Shown one piece after another: positions 6,657 to 14,692 of a DNA stretch of 34,464 nucleotides; position 1 is the first letter of the stretch; the number at the start of each line of letters is the position of its first letter. The stretch is from Clostridia bacterium (GTDB taxonomy: Bacteria; Bacillota; Clostridia; Oscillospirales; Butyricicoccaceae), in NCBI GenBank assembly GCA_017408985.1, contig JAFQTO010000046.1, forward strand, positions 1 through 34,464, written 5' to 3'. Below the pieces are notes generated by a model. That model searched no databases and had not been told where the DNA came from. It saw only the letters and a list, made by a program, of their open reading frames with translations. The translations under genes were made by a program, and so were the position numbers.

Positions 6657-7673
6657 TTATTCCTCAAACCCGTTGGGGTTATTCTTTTGCCAGTTCCAGC
6701 TGTCGCGGCACATATCCTCAATAGTCCTGAAAGCGCTCCAGCCGAGCTCCTTTGCGCTCTTTTCTGCGTCTGCGTAGCATACGGCAAGATCGCCCGCCCT
6801 GCGGGGGGCGATACGGCAGGGAACGGTGACTCCGTTGACCTTTTCGAACGCCGCAACCATCTCCCTTACGCTTACGCCTTTGCCCGTACCCAGATTGAAC
6901 ACGCTGACGCCCGGTCTGCCGTCTATATACTCGAGCGCTGACAGATGGCCTCGTGCAAGATCGACTATATGGATATAATCCCGCACTCCCGTACCGTCGG
7001 GGGTGGGGTAATCGTCACCGAATATGTTGAGACACTCGCGCCTGCCCAGCACCGTCTGGGTGATGTAGGGCATAAGATTGTTGGGCACGCCCTTTGGGTC
7101 CTCTCCCAACTTTCCCGACGGGTGAGCGCCCACGGGGTTGAAATATCTCAGCACAGCCACCCTCCGACTGTTGTCCGATGCGGCAAAGTCGCTTACTATC
7201 CGCTCGCAGATATATTTGCTCCATCCGTAGGGGTTTGTGCAGTCACCCGTTTTGGCGTTCTCGCTGAGGGGCATTCGGTTGTCGGCTGAATACACGGTTG
7301 CCGAGGAGGAGAACACAAGCTTTCTGACTCCTGCTTTGTCCATAGCGCGGCACAGACTGAGGGTAGCGCCGATGTTGTTTCCATAGTATTCCAACGGCTT
7401 TTTTACCGATTCGCCCACCGCCTTGAGTGCGGCAAAATGTATCACGCAGTCTATCTTATGCTGCCTGAATATCCTCTCAAGCAGCCCCTCGTCACGCAGG
7501 TCACCCTCATAAAAATCAAGCTCTTTGCCCGTTATCTCACGTACTCTGTCAAGACTCTTTTTGCCGGAGTTGCACAGATTGTCAACTGCAACCACACTAT
7601 GCCCTGCCTCAAGAAGCTCAACGCAGGTGTGACTGCCGATATACCCCGCACCGCCGGTCACAAGCACCTTCAT
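6657..7673 (-). CDS. galE: UDP-glucose 4-epimerase
   Basis: 338 residues, normal GalE length. It interconverts UDP-Glc/UDP-Gal (and in some members UDP-GlcNAc/UDP-GalNAc) with bound NAD. The N-terminal Rossmann motif is GGAGYIGSHT. The catalytic SSSATVY serine region is followed by YGWSK (Tyr149, Lys153). YFNPVGAHPSG and GTGVRDYIHIVDLA are GalE signatures. The start is the ATG at 7673 with AAGGAG eight bases upstream; a 13-codon N-terminal extension in the same frame is rejected. The ATG overlaps the stop of the nahK-like gene (ATGA), so the two are translationally coupled, which suggests a joint job in (N-acetyl)galactose use. Confidence 0.95.
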   Translation of the reverse strand: MKVLVTGGAGYIGSHTCVELLEAGHSVVAVDNLCNSGKKSLDRVREITGKELDFYEGDLRDEGLLERIFRQHKIDCVIHFAALKAVGESVKKPLEYYGNNIGATLSLCRAMDKAGVRKLVFSSSATVYSADNRMPLSENAKTGDCTNPYGWSKYICERIVSDFAASDNSRRVAVLRYFNPVGAHPSGKLGEDPKGVPNNLMPYITQTVLGRRECLNIFGDDYPTPDGTGVRDYIHIVDLARGHLSALEYIDGRPGVSVFNLGTGKGVSVREMVAAFEKVNGVTVPCRIAPRRAGDLAVCYADAEKSAKELGWSAFRTIEDMCRDSWNWQKNNPNGFEE

Positions 7674-8749
7674 AGACACAGCTCCTTTACTATATCTTCC
7701 ATCTGCTGCCAATTATTTTCCATATCGGACACCAATTTGAACTGGGTACGGCAGCGGTCAAGATTATGTCCCTCGCGGGAGGCACCGAAATACCTGTCGC
7801 CGTCAATATGGTCGGTGAGAAACCTGAGTCCGCACTCAAGGGTCATGGTATACGCGCCCAGAGGAAGAAGCTGCTTTTCAAGAGGTGTAAGCCCGGGGCA
7901 GGCGTGCAAAAATCCCTCGGTAAAGGCTCTGAACATATCAAGTCTCAGGCTGACACTCTCACAGTCGCGGTCGTCCTCTCTGCCCGTTGCGGCGCCGCTG
8001 CGTATGGCGTCGCCGTAGTCAAAGAGCAATGATCCGGGCATCACCGTGTCAAGGTCGACAACGCACAGCGCCTTTCGAGTGCGTGCGTCAAGCAGAACGT
8101 TGTTGAGCTTGGTATCGTTGTGTGTAACACGCAGGGGCAGTTCGTTTTGCTCAAGCAGTTTTGTGATGCGGCAGGCTTTTTCTTCGCATCTCAGCACAAA
8201 CTCTGTCTCCGCCTGCACCGCACTCGCCCTGCCCAGAGGGTCACGCCTGACCGTCTCTCGGAATATGCGGTAGCGGTCGGGTGTGTTGTGAAAGTTGGGT
8301 ATAGTCTCGCTCAGCTGTGACGCGGGAAAATCCAGCAGCTGCTGCTGAAATGTGCCGAACGCCACGGCACTCTCGTACAGATCGGCCGTGCTTTCGGGTG
8401 CCTGCAGGCACAGAGAGCCCTCCACATAGTCGAACACACGCCACGCACTGCCGTCCTCGGATGTATAAAACAGCCTGCCGCCTCGGGTTTCAACGATATG
8501 CAGTACCCTTCGGGGGTCTCTGATCTTGGCGGCAATATGGCTTGTCACCGCTTGGATATTGTTCATCAGCCCCACGGGGTCTTTGAATACCGAGGTGTTT
8601 ATTCTTTGGAGTATATACCGTCTGCCGCTGCTGCAGGAGACGAGATAGGTGCAGTTTATATGCCCCTCGCCCGTTCTGTGACAGCTGACGGGTTCGCCGC
8701 AGACGGCAAAGGCTGACAGGATAGCCATAGGCTCATTCATAGGCTTCAC
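7670..8749 (-). CDS. nahK: N-acetylhexosamine 1-kinase-like phosphotransferase (APH fold)
   Basis: 359 residues, the length of bifidobacterial NahK (LnpB), which phosphorylates GlcNAc/GalNAc at C1. The similarity by eye is strong along the length: GEGHINCTYLV, ILQRINTSVF, AFGTFQQQLLDF, then LRVTHNDTKLNNVLLDA with catalytic Asp212. DLDTVMPGSLLFDYGDAIR carries the metal-binding Asp. Two starts are possible: GTG at 8749 (AAGGA only three bases away) or ATG at 8740, which aligns better with bifidobacterial proteins from memory. It lies seven bases behind xthA and overlaps galE, matching the nahK-galE pairing of the lacto-N-biose/galacto-N-biose pathway. The phosphorylase is not in this window. 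Confidence 0.85.
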   Translation of the reverse strand: MKPMNEPMAILSAFAVCGEPVSCHRTGEGHINCTYLVSCSSGRRYILQRINTSVFKDPVGLMNNIQAVTSHIAAKIRDPRRVLHIVETRGGRLFYTSEDGSAWRVFDYVEGSLCLQAPESTADLYESAVAFGTFQQQLLDFPASQLSETIPNFHNTPDRYRIFRETVRRDPLGRASAVQAETEFVLRCEEKACRITKLLEQNELPLRVTHNDTKLNNVLLDARTRKALCVVDLDTVMPGSLLFDYGDAIRSGAATGREDDRDCESVSLRLDMFRAFTEGFLHACPGLTPLEKQLLPLGAYTMTLECGLRFLTDHIDGDRYFGASREGHNLDRCRTQFKLVSDMENNWQQMEDIVKELCL

Positions 8750-8755
8750 CGTTCC

Positions 8756-9508
8756 TTACAGCTCGATATCCAGTCCTACGGGACAATGGTCGGACCCCAT
8801 TATTTCGGTGAGTATATAACTGTCGCGCACCCGCTCCATCAGTCTGCGGGATACCACAAAATAGTCTATACGCCAGCCGATGTTCTTCTCCCGGGCTTTC
8901 ATCATATAGCTCCACCAGGAATACTGTACCTTGTCAGGGTACAGGGTGCGGAATGTGTCGCAGAAGCCGCTGTTGAGAAGTACGGTAAACTTTTCCCTCT
9001 CCTCGTCGGAAAAACCCGCACTGCGGCGGTTGGACTTGGGGTTTTTCAGGTCTATCTCCTCGTGTGCAACGTTTAGGTCGCCGCAGTAGATGACCGGTTT
9101 TTTGGCATCCAGCGCCTTGAGATACTCACGCAGGGCATCCTCCCACTCCATACGGTAGTCAAGCCGTGCAAGCTCCCGCTGTGCGTTGGGCGTATATACG
9201 CACACGAGATAGAAGTCGGGGTACTCCAGAGTTATCGCCCTGCCCTCGTGATCGTGGGCATCTATGCCCAGACCGTAGCTGACCGACATCGGCTCTTTTT
9301 TGCAGAATACTGCCGTGCCCGAATAGCCTTTCTTGTCGGCGCTGTACCAGAACTGATGATAGCCCTCGGGACAAAACTCTGCCTGACCTTTAAGCATTTT
9401 GGTCTCCTGCAGGCAGAAAAAGTCTGCGTCGATATTATAGAAGAACTCTTCAAAGCCCTTACTGAGGCAGGCTCTGAAGCCGTTTACGTTCCACGAAATA
9501 AATTTCAT
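8756..9508 (-). CDS. xthA: exodeoxyribonuclease III
   Basis: 250 residues from the ATG at 9508. AP-endonuclease and 3'-5' exonuclease of base excision repair (EEP fold). Family motifs in order: FISWNVNGFRA, LQETK (metal Glu), GTAVFCKKEP, YCGDLNVAHEEIDLKNPKSN, WWSYMMKAREKNIGWRIDYF and SDHCPVGLDIEL with the catalytic Asp-His. The ATG has AAGGGG about eight bases upstream; an in-frame GTG three codons earlier lies too close to this site. First gene of the xthA-nahK-galE operon, an unexpected pairing of DNA repair and sugar metabolism. Confidence 0.93.
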   Translation of the reverse strand: MKFISWNVNGFRACLSKGFEEFFYNIDADFFCLQETKMLKGQAEFCPEGYHQFWYSADKKGYSGTAVFCKKEPMSVSYGLGIDAHDHEGRAITLEYPDFYLVCVYTPNAQRELARLDYRMEWEDALREYLKALDAKKPVIYCGDLNVAHEEIDLKNPKSNRRSAGFSDEEREKFTVLLNSGFCDTFRTLYPDKVQYSWWSYMMKAREKNIGWRIDYFVVSRRLMERVRDSYILTEIMGSDHCPVGLDIEL

Positions 9509-9529
9509 ACCCAACACCCCTTTTAACCT

Positions 9530-9559
9530 ATTTTAACACGCACGTGCGCAAATGTGCAA
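9530..9559 (-). promoter_or_regulatory. promoter of the xthA-nahK-galE operon
   Basis: On the minus strand TTGCAC (complement of 9554-9559), an 18-base spacer and TAAAAT (complement of 9530-9535). Confidence 0.5.
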
Positions 9560-9570
9560 TAGTTTATGCG

Positions 9571-9600
9571 GTTGCATAACGGTGCAACAGGTGGTATTAT
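9571..9600 (+). promoter_or_regulatory. promoter with overlapping inverted repeat for the GTPase-nuclease gene
   Basis: TTGCAT (9572-9577), 17 bases, TATTAT (9595-9600). GTTGCA and TGCAAC (9571-9588) form an inverted repeat covering the -35 box, so a repressor or activator site is possible. The ATG follows 30 bases after the -10 with a GCGGAGA ribosome site. Confidence 0.55.
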
Positions 9601-9630
9601 ATAGACAACAATCTTTTTTGCGGAGACCAA

Positions 9631-12270
9631 ATGAACAGAACAGTCATCGGTATTCTCGCCCACGTGGACGCGGGCAAGACCACTCTCAGCGAGGCTATGC
9701 TGTACACCTGCGGCAGCCTGCGCAAATTGGGCAGGGTGGACCACAAAGATACCTTCCTCGACACCGATTCTATGGAAAAGGAGCGGGGTATCACAATATT
9801 CTCAAAAACTGCCCGCATGCAGACCCGACGCGGTCAGGTCATTCTGCTGGACACGCCCGGGCACGTTGATTTTTCGGCTGAGATGGAGCGGACTCTCGGC
9901 GTCCTTGACTGCGCAATTCTGGTCATCAGCGCCACCGACGGAGTGCAGGGGCATACCCGTACCCTTTGCCGCCTGCTTGAAAAATACCGCCTGCCCACCG
10001 TTATATTCGTCAATAAGTGCGACCTGCCCAACGCCGACAAAGCCGCGGCGATGTCAGACCTTAAAAAACTGCTGGGCGAGGGCTGCGTGGACTTTTCTCT
10101 CGACACCGCTGTCCGTGACGAGGCGGCTGCCGTCTGCAGTGAGGATGCGCTTGAGGAGTTTTTGGCTGCGGGCGCGCTCAGCGCAGACACCCTGCGCCGC
10201 CTTGTCCTGAGCCGCAGTCTGTTCCCCTGCTTTTTCGGCTCGGCGCTTAAACTGCAGGGGATAGAGGAGCTTATCGGTGCTTTGGATGCTTTTGCACCCG
10301 ACGCTGAGCCTTCGGGCGGTTTCGGCGCACGGGTGTTCAAAATATCCCGTGACCCCAAGGGCGAGCGCCTCAGCTGGCTCAAGATAACGGGCGGCACCCT
10401 CCGCGCCAAACAAATGCTCAGCTTCACCGATAAAACCGGCGAAAAACGCGAGCAGAAAGCCGATATGCTGAGACTCTATTCGGGCGACAGATTTACCGTC
10501 ACCGAGAGTGCCGGGGCGGGTGAGATAGTTGCCGTTACGGGACTCAGTGACACCTACGCAGGGCAGGGCCTGGGCGAGACGGAGGACTGCTTTGATGCCC
10601 TTATCGAGCCGGTGCTCAATTATCGGCTCATACTCCCCGAGGGCGTTTCGCCCGTGACCGTATTGCCGCATCTGCGCAGACTTGAAGAAGAAGACCCCCA
10701 GCTAAAGGTGCTGTGGATAGAGCATCTCGGTGAGATACACCTGCGCATAATGGGCTCGGTACAGCTTGAGGTGCTGTCACGGATACTGTTTGAACGGTTC
10801 GGTATTGACGCGAAGTTTGACACGGGCAATATAGTCTACAAGGAGACCGTCGTCGGCAAAGTAGAGGGTGTGGGGCATTTTGAACCCCTGCGTCACTATG
10901 CCGAAGTCCACCTGCTGATCGAAGGCGCGCCACGGGGCAGCGGTGTGAGCATCCGCTCAGCCTGCTCCACCGACCGGCTGGAGCTTAATTGGCAGCGTCT
11001 TATATTCACCCACCTGCTTGAAAAACAGCACGCAGGCGTGCTGATCGGCGCACCTTTGACCGACGTGATAATAACCCTCGCCTCGGGCAAAGCACACAAT
11101 AAGCACACCGAGGGCGGCGACTTCAGGCAGGCCACCTACCGCGCCGTGCGGCAGGGACTTATGCAGGCACAGAGCGTTCTGCTTGAGCCGTTTTACGATT
11201 TTGTTATCAACCTGCCCGTAAGCTGTGTGGGCAGAGCCATGAACGATATACAGACCGCGGGCGGTACTGTTTCGGAGCCCGAAACAAGCGGCGAGCTTGC
11301 CGTACTTGCGGGCTATGCACCCGTGGCGGCATTGCAGGACTACCGTGAGGAGCTTGCCGCCTATACAAGAGGGCTGGGCAGTCTGAGTCTCAGCTATCGG
11401 GGATATGAGCTGTGTCATAACCCCGATGAGGTCATTGCCGCCTCGGATTACGACCCCGAGCGTGATACGCTCAACCCTGCCGACTCGGTATTCTGCGACC
11501 ACGGTGCGGGGTTTGTAGTCAAGTGGCAGGACGTGCACAGATTTATGCATCTTGAGCCGTCCCTCAAAGCGGCGCCACGGGAAGGTGTCTCCGCCGTAGG
11601 CGGAGGAACGAGCGGTGCGGCACGGAACGTCTCCTTTGACAGCGACGACGAGCTTCGGGCCATTTTTGAGCGCACCTACGGCAAGGTGGAGCGCCGAGCC
11701 TTCACCCCGCCGCCAAAGCCTGCGCGGTATGATCTCAGCGACAGCTACAAAACAAACTGCGCAAACAGCCCCGCGCCCCGGCCCGAATACCTGCTGGTGG
11801 ACGGGTACAATATCATTTTTGCGTGGGACGAGCTCAAAAAACTTGCTCAGGACAACATAGCTGCCGCCCGTGACAGCTTGGAAGAGATACTGATGAACTA
11901 TCAGGGGTACAAAAAATGCACGGTCATACTGGTCTTTGACGCCTACAAGGTCAAAAACAACCCGGGCAGCATCACCAAAAAGGGCAACATCTACATAGCC
12001 TACACCAAAGAGGCGGAAACGGCAGACACATACATAGAGCGTGCTACTTTGCAGCTGGGCAGACACAACAGGGTGCGTGTCGCCACCTCGGATAATTTGG
12101 AGCAGGTCATAATCGTAGGTCACGGTGCACTGCGGCTGTCTGCGGAGGCATTCCGCGCCGAGGTGCAGGCGTGCAGCGTGCAGATAAGTCAGCTGATAGA
12201 GCGGCATAACAGCAAAAACGCCGGGGTCAGGCTCGGCGAGATCGTAGAATTCTCAAAAGGAGAGGGTTAA
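9631..12270 (+). CDS. Tet(M)/EF-G-like ribosome GTPase fused to a Rae1/YacP-like NYN nuclease
   Basis: 879 residues. The first ~650 match ribosomal-protection GTPases: P-loop AHVDAGKTT at 10-18, switch I ERGITI at 51-56, DTPGH at 74-78, NKCD at 128-131, then EF-G-like domains II-V. Residues ~651-715 are a low-complexity linker. From ~719 a complete NYN (PIN-like) domain follows, close to B. subtilis YacP/Rae1: VDGYN with Asp724, VFDAY with Asp770, TKEAETAD with Glu796 and Asp799, and ATSDNLEQ with Asp821. All candidate acidic metal ligands are present. Rae1 cuts mRNA in the ribosomal A site, the site such GTPases visit. Either tetracycline resistance or stalled-ribosome rescue is possible. 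First of three co-directional genes. Confidence 0.88.
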   Translation: MNRTVIGILAHVDAGKTTLSEAMLYTCGSLRKLGRVDHKDTFLDTDSMEKERGITIFSKTARMQTRRGQVILLDTPGHVDFSAEMERTLGVLDCAILVISATDGVQGHTRTLCRLLEKYRLPTVIFVNKCDLPNADKAAAMSDLKKLLGEGCVDFSLDTAVRDEAAAVCSEDALEEFLAAGALSADTLRRLVLSRSLFPCFFGSALKLQGIEELIGALDAFAPDAEPSGGFGARVFKISRDPKGERLSWLKITGGTLRAKQMLSFTDKTGEKREQKADMLRLYSGDRFTVTESAGAGEIVAVTGLSDTYAGQGLGETEDCFDALIEPVLNYRLILPEGVSPVTVLPHLRRLEEEDPQLKVLWIEHLGEIHLRIMGSVQLEVLSRILFERFGIDAKFDTGNIVYKETVVGKVEGVGHFEPLRHYAEVHLLIEGAPRGSGVSIRSACSTDRLELNWQRLIFTHLLEKQHAGVLIGAPLTDVIITLASGKAHNKHTEGGDFRQATYRAVRQGLMQAQSVLLEPFYDFVINLPVSCVGRAMNDIQTAGGTVSEPETSGELAVLAGYAPVAALQDYREELAAYTRGLGSLSLSYRGYELCHNPDEVIAASDYDPERDTLNPADSVFCDHGAGFVVKWQDVHRFMHLEPSLKAAPREGVSAVGGGTSGAARNVSFDSDDELRAIFERTYGKVERRAFTPPPKPARYDLSDSYKTNCANSPAPRPEYLLVDGYNIIFAWDELKKLAQDNIAAARDSLEEILMNYQGYKKCTVILVFDAYKVKNNPGSITKKGNIYIAYTKEAETADTYIERATLQLGRHNRVRVATSDNLEQVIIVGHGALRLSAEAFRAEVQACSVQISQLIERHNSKNAGVRLGEIVEFSKGEG
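11589..11605. repeat. palindromic hairpin inside the fusion-protein linker
   Basis: CTCCGCC-GTA-GGCGGAG is a 7-bp stem with a three-base loop in the reading frame. It encodes part of a Gly/Ser/Ala/Val-rich stretch around residues 651-662. It has the same design (6-7 bp stem, 3-base loop) as hairpins in the 19.8-20.1 kb array, where GCGCCGTAGGCG occurs. Confidence 0.55.
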
Positions 12271-12271
12271 T

Positions 12272-13087
12272 ATGATATACAAGCAGAATCTTCATACCCA
12301 CACGGTTTTTTGTGACGGCAGGGATACGCCCCTTGAGATGGTGCAGACCGCTATCGAAAAGGGCTTTGACTCCATCGGCTTTTCGGGACATTCCTCCATG
12401 TACAAGCCTCCCCGCAACGGTATGTCTCCCGACGGAACGGTCAGCTACCGCGACTGCATCAACTCTCTCAAAGAAGAATACCGCGGCCGCCTCAAAATAT
12501 TCTGCGGCATAGAGTTCGATATGTATTCCGGTATCGATCTCAGTAATTACGATTACGTCATCGGCGCGGTGCATTTCTTTAAGTTTAACGGACAGATCGT
12601 GCCTATGGACCGCACCTCTCAGGTGGTGCAGGACGTTATTGATACACACTTCGGCGGCGACGGTATGGCCTATGCCAAGCATTTTTACAGCGAGCTTGCA
12701 CGCCTGCCCGAGTTTGGCAAATGCGACATCATCGGCCACTTTGACCTGCTGACCAAGCATTGCGAAAAAATCAAGTTCTTCGACGAGGACTCCAAAGAAT
12801 ACCGCACCGCCGCTTTGGAGGCCATGCACGCTCTTTGCGGCAAGATCCCCTTCTTTGAGGTCAACACGGGAGCCATCGCCCGCGGCAACCGCACCACACC
12901 CTATCCCGCCCCCTTCCTGCTTGACGAGTTCAAAGCTCTCGGCTTTGGCGCGATGGTAACTTCCGACTGTCACGACCGCAGGTATCTGGACTGCCATTAT
13001 GAGGAGTCCTATGAGTATCTGCGCGCCCACGGCTTTAATGAAATATACGTTCTCACCGATGACGGCTTCAGAGCAGAAAGGATATAA
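12272..13087 (+). CDS. PHP-domain phosphatase, histidinol-phosphatase family
   Basis: 271 residues. PHP (polymerase and histidinol phosphatase) fold, a trinuclear metal barrel: His8 and His10 (NLHTHT), Asp15, His40 (GFSGHSS), GIEFD, GAVHFF, CDIIGHFDLL, FEVNTG and the terminal TSDCHD supply the usual ligands. It is the right length for HisK-type histidinol-phosphate phosphatases, but no other his gene is nearby, so the phosphoester may be different. The ATG is one base after the stop of the GTPase-nuclease gene; AAAGGAGAGGG inside that gene is the ribosome site, so the two are coupled. Confidence 0.85.
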   Translation: MIYKQNLHTHTVFCDGRDTPLEMVQTAIEKGFDSIGFSGHSSMYKPPRNGMSPDGTVSYRDCINSLKEEYRGRLKIFCGIEFDMYSGIDLSNYDYVIGAVHFFKFNGQIVPMDRTSQVVQDVIDTHFGGDGMAYAKHFYSELARLPEFGKCDIIGHFDLLTKHCEKIKFFDEDSKEYRTAALEAMHALCGKIPFFEVNTGAIARGNRTTPYPAPFLLDEFKALGFGAMVTSDCHDRRYLDCHYEESYEYLRAHGFNEIYVLTDDGFRAERI

Positions 13088-13092
13088 AGCTT

Positions 13093-14160
13093 ATGAAACA
13101 ATTGGTATTATCCCTGCAGCAAAAATACGGTATGTTCAAGCTGAACTACGACAGCGTTTATGAGGCGGCCTGCCTGCTTGATGATTCACCCGACAAGCTT
13201 GCGTGGGCAAAAAAATGGGCAGAGGAATACAAAAACCGTGATATAACCACCTGCCGCGATATCGAATTGCCCGAAAGCGACGGGACTCTGCTGGGCGATA
13301 TGCTGCCTCTGTTCGTACTGCTGCCAAGTGTGGAGGATATGGTGGCACAGTACGAAAAACGCGGTCTGAGAGATTCTATGGATCTCGATCAGATAGACGG
13401 ATGCATCTCGGCTGTTGAAAAACGCATCGGCAGAGTCGGTATCAACCGCCGTTACTTTGACTGGCTGAGCAATTATCTCAAATGCAGGCTGTTTCGCTGC
13501 GGCGTGTTCAGGGTAGAGGTGGGCACACACAAGCGCCCCGCGCTGGTGCTGAGACATTGCTGTACGGGCAGATATGAAGTAATGATGACGGCGGGAACAT
13601 TTCACCGCAGCGGCAATATGCTGGGCTCGGCAGGTTGCACGGACACGGAGGGAAGCTTCGAGGCCGATTTTTGTGAGACTGATGATGAGTACAGAGGCCA
13701 TCTGGCCAAAGACGGCCTCGTGTCCCCTCAATATGTCACTCTGCCCAAGAGCGAGTGGGAGGTATACATCAAGCCCCAGGACGATATGCTGTCCCTGCAT
13801 ATCCCAAAAGGCGTCCGTCTGACCCGTGAGAATATCCGTTCCTCGGTCAAAGCCGCCCGCGAAACAGTCAAAAAAGCCTATCCCGAGTGGGATATCAAAG
13901 CCGTCGGCTGTTACAGCTGGCTGCTCAATCCGCAGCTGAGCGGCATTTTGGGTGAGGACTCAAACATCTCGGTGTTTGGCTCAAGCTTCGTCCGCTGGCC
14001 GGTCAAGACCGACGGTATGGACGTATTCGGATTCGTGTTCCCCCAGACCCACGGCGGCTACCATACCCTGCCCGAGAATACACGCCTTGAGCGCAGTCTG
14101 AAAAAACTCTACACAGACGGCGGATATATCCTGAACACCGCAGGAATACTGATCGAATAA
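13093..14160 (+). CDS. predicted acyltransferase (NAT_N/GNAT-like C-terminal family)
   Basis: 355 residues. The first ~130 residues are helical; the C-terminal half contains KPQDDMLSLHIPKGVRLT, a Val-Lys-Ala-Ala-Arg helix and the CYSWLLNPQL motif. From memory these belong to the two-domain family annotated as acyltransferase domain-containing protein (N-terminal NAT_N, C-terminal GNAT-like). No substrate is known to me. The ATG lies five bases after the PHP stop with only a weak ribosome site (AAAGGAT), which suggests coupling. Last gene of the operon; a terminator-like hairpin starts ten bases after the stop. Confidence 0.7.
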   Translation: MKQLVLSLQQKYGMFKLNYDSVYEAACLLDDSPDKLAWAKKWAEEYKNRDITTCRDIELPESDGTLLGDMLPLFVLLPSVEDMVAQYEKRGLRDSMDLDQIDGCISAVEKRIGRVGINRRYFDWLSNYLKCRLFRCGVFRVEVGTHKRPALVLRHCCTGRYEVMMTAGTFHRSGNMLGSAGCTDTEGSFEADFCETDDEYRGHLAKDGLVSPQYVTLPKSEWEVYIKPQDDMLSLHIPKGVRLTRENIRSSVKAARETVKKAYPEWDIKAVGCYSWLLNPQLSGILGEDSNISVFGSSFVRWPVKTDGMDVFGFVFPQTHGGYHTLPENTRLERSLKKLYTDGGYILNTAGILIE

Positions 14161-14169
14161 TGCATATTT

Positions 14170-14219
14170 TCCCTCCCTTCTGCTCATACTGTGGGTAAGA
14201 AAGGGAGGGATCTTTTTTG
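14170..14219 (+). terminator. terminator-like hairpin overlapping the next gene's ribosome site and start
   Basis: TCCCTCCCTT (14170-14179) pairs perfectly with AAGGGAGGGA (14201-14210) and is followed by TCTTTTTTG. It should end transcription of the upstream operon. The same 3' arm is the ribosome site, and the end of the T-run is the TTG start (14217-14219), of the following gene. Confidence 0.7.
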
Positions 14220-14651
14220 ATCAAACGAGACACGGTAAGACTGCTTCGTGAGTGTGATGCAGGCGTAAAAATGGGAGTGGATTCCATAGATACCGTCATT
14301 GACAGGGTAAAAAGCCACCGTATGAGAAGCCGCCTTAACAAGTGCAAGGACGAGCACGAAGAACTCAGAGCACAGATATCAAATATGCTGACACACATCG
14401 GTGACGACGGCAAAGAGCCCGCGCTGATGGCGCGGAGTATGTCCCACCTCAAGACCAATATGAAGCTGATGGTGTCGCCCGCCGACAGTACGGTTGCCGA
14501 TTTGATGACCGACGGCTGTAATATGGGGGTAAAATCGCTTAATAAGTACCTCAACAGATACAAAGCCGCCTCCGAGGAGAGCAAGGATATAACCAAAAGA
14601 CTGATTAATCTGGAAGAGCGTCTTACCCTTGATATGCGGGATTTTTTGTGA
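14217..14651 (+). CDS. small ferritin-like helical protein (DUF2383-like)
   Basis: 144 residues, entirely alpha-helical in pattern, with repeated Asp/Glu...His spacing: LLRECDAGVKMG, CKDEHEELRAQI, MSHLKTNMKLM, LMTDGCNMGVKSLNKYLN. It resembles small ferritin-like-fold proteins frequent in Clostridia. Metal binding is possible through Glu and His but unproven. The TTG start is used with AAGGGAGGGA seven bases upstream; no ATG or GTG fits, since the first internal Met is at 19. The ribosome site lies in the 3' arm of a terminator hairpin, so expression depends on read-through or a local promoter that I do not see. The consensus promoter of the T-box begins 7 bases after its stop. Confidence 0.75.
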   Translation: MIKRDTVRLLRECDAGVKMGVDSIDTVIDRVKSHRMRSRLNKCKDEHEELRAQISNMLTHIGDDGKEPALMARSMSHLKTNMKLMVSPADSTVADLMTDGCNMGVKSLNKYLNRYKAASEESKDITKRLINLEERLTLDMRDFL

Positions 14652-14657
14652 CGGCAC

Positions 14658-14686
14658 TTGACAACGGCTCGGCAGGGTGGTATAAT
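14658..14686 (+). promoter_or_regulatory. consensus promoter of the T-box-trpB unit
   Basis: TTGACA (14658-14663), a 17-base spacer and TATAAT (14681-14686): a perfect housekeeping promoter. Transcription should begin near 14693. Confidence 0.88.
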
Positions 14687-14692
14687 CCAACC

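Noticed and set aside
9631-12270. Naming the fusion gene tet(M) or fusA
   Set aside because: It has extra NYN sequence and no evidence of tetracycline protection; it is too divergent at the ends to be the housekeeping EF-G.
12272-13087. Assigning hisK to the PHP gene
   Set aside because: The fold fits, but no histidine genes are near and PHP phosphatases vary in substrate, so no symbol is given.
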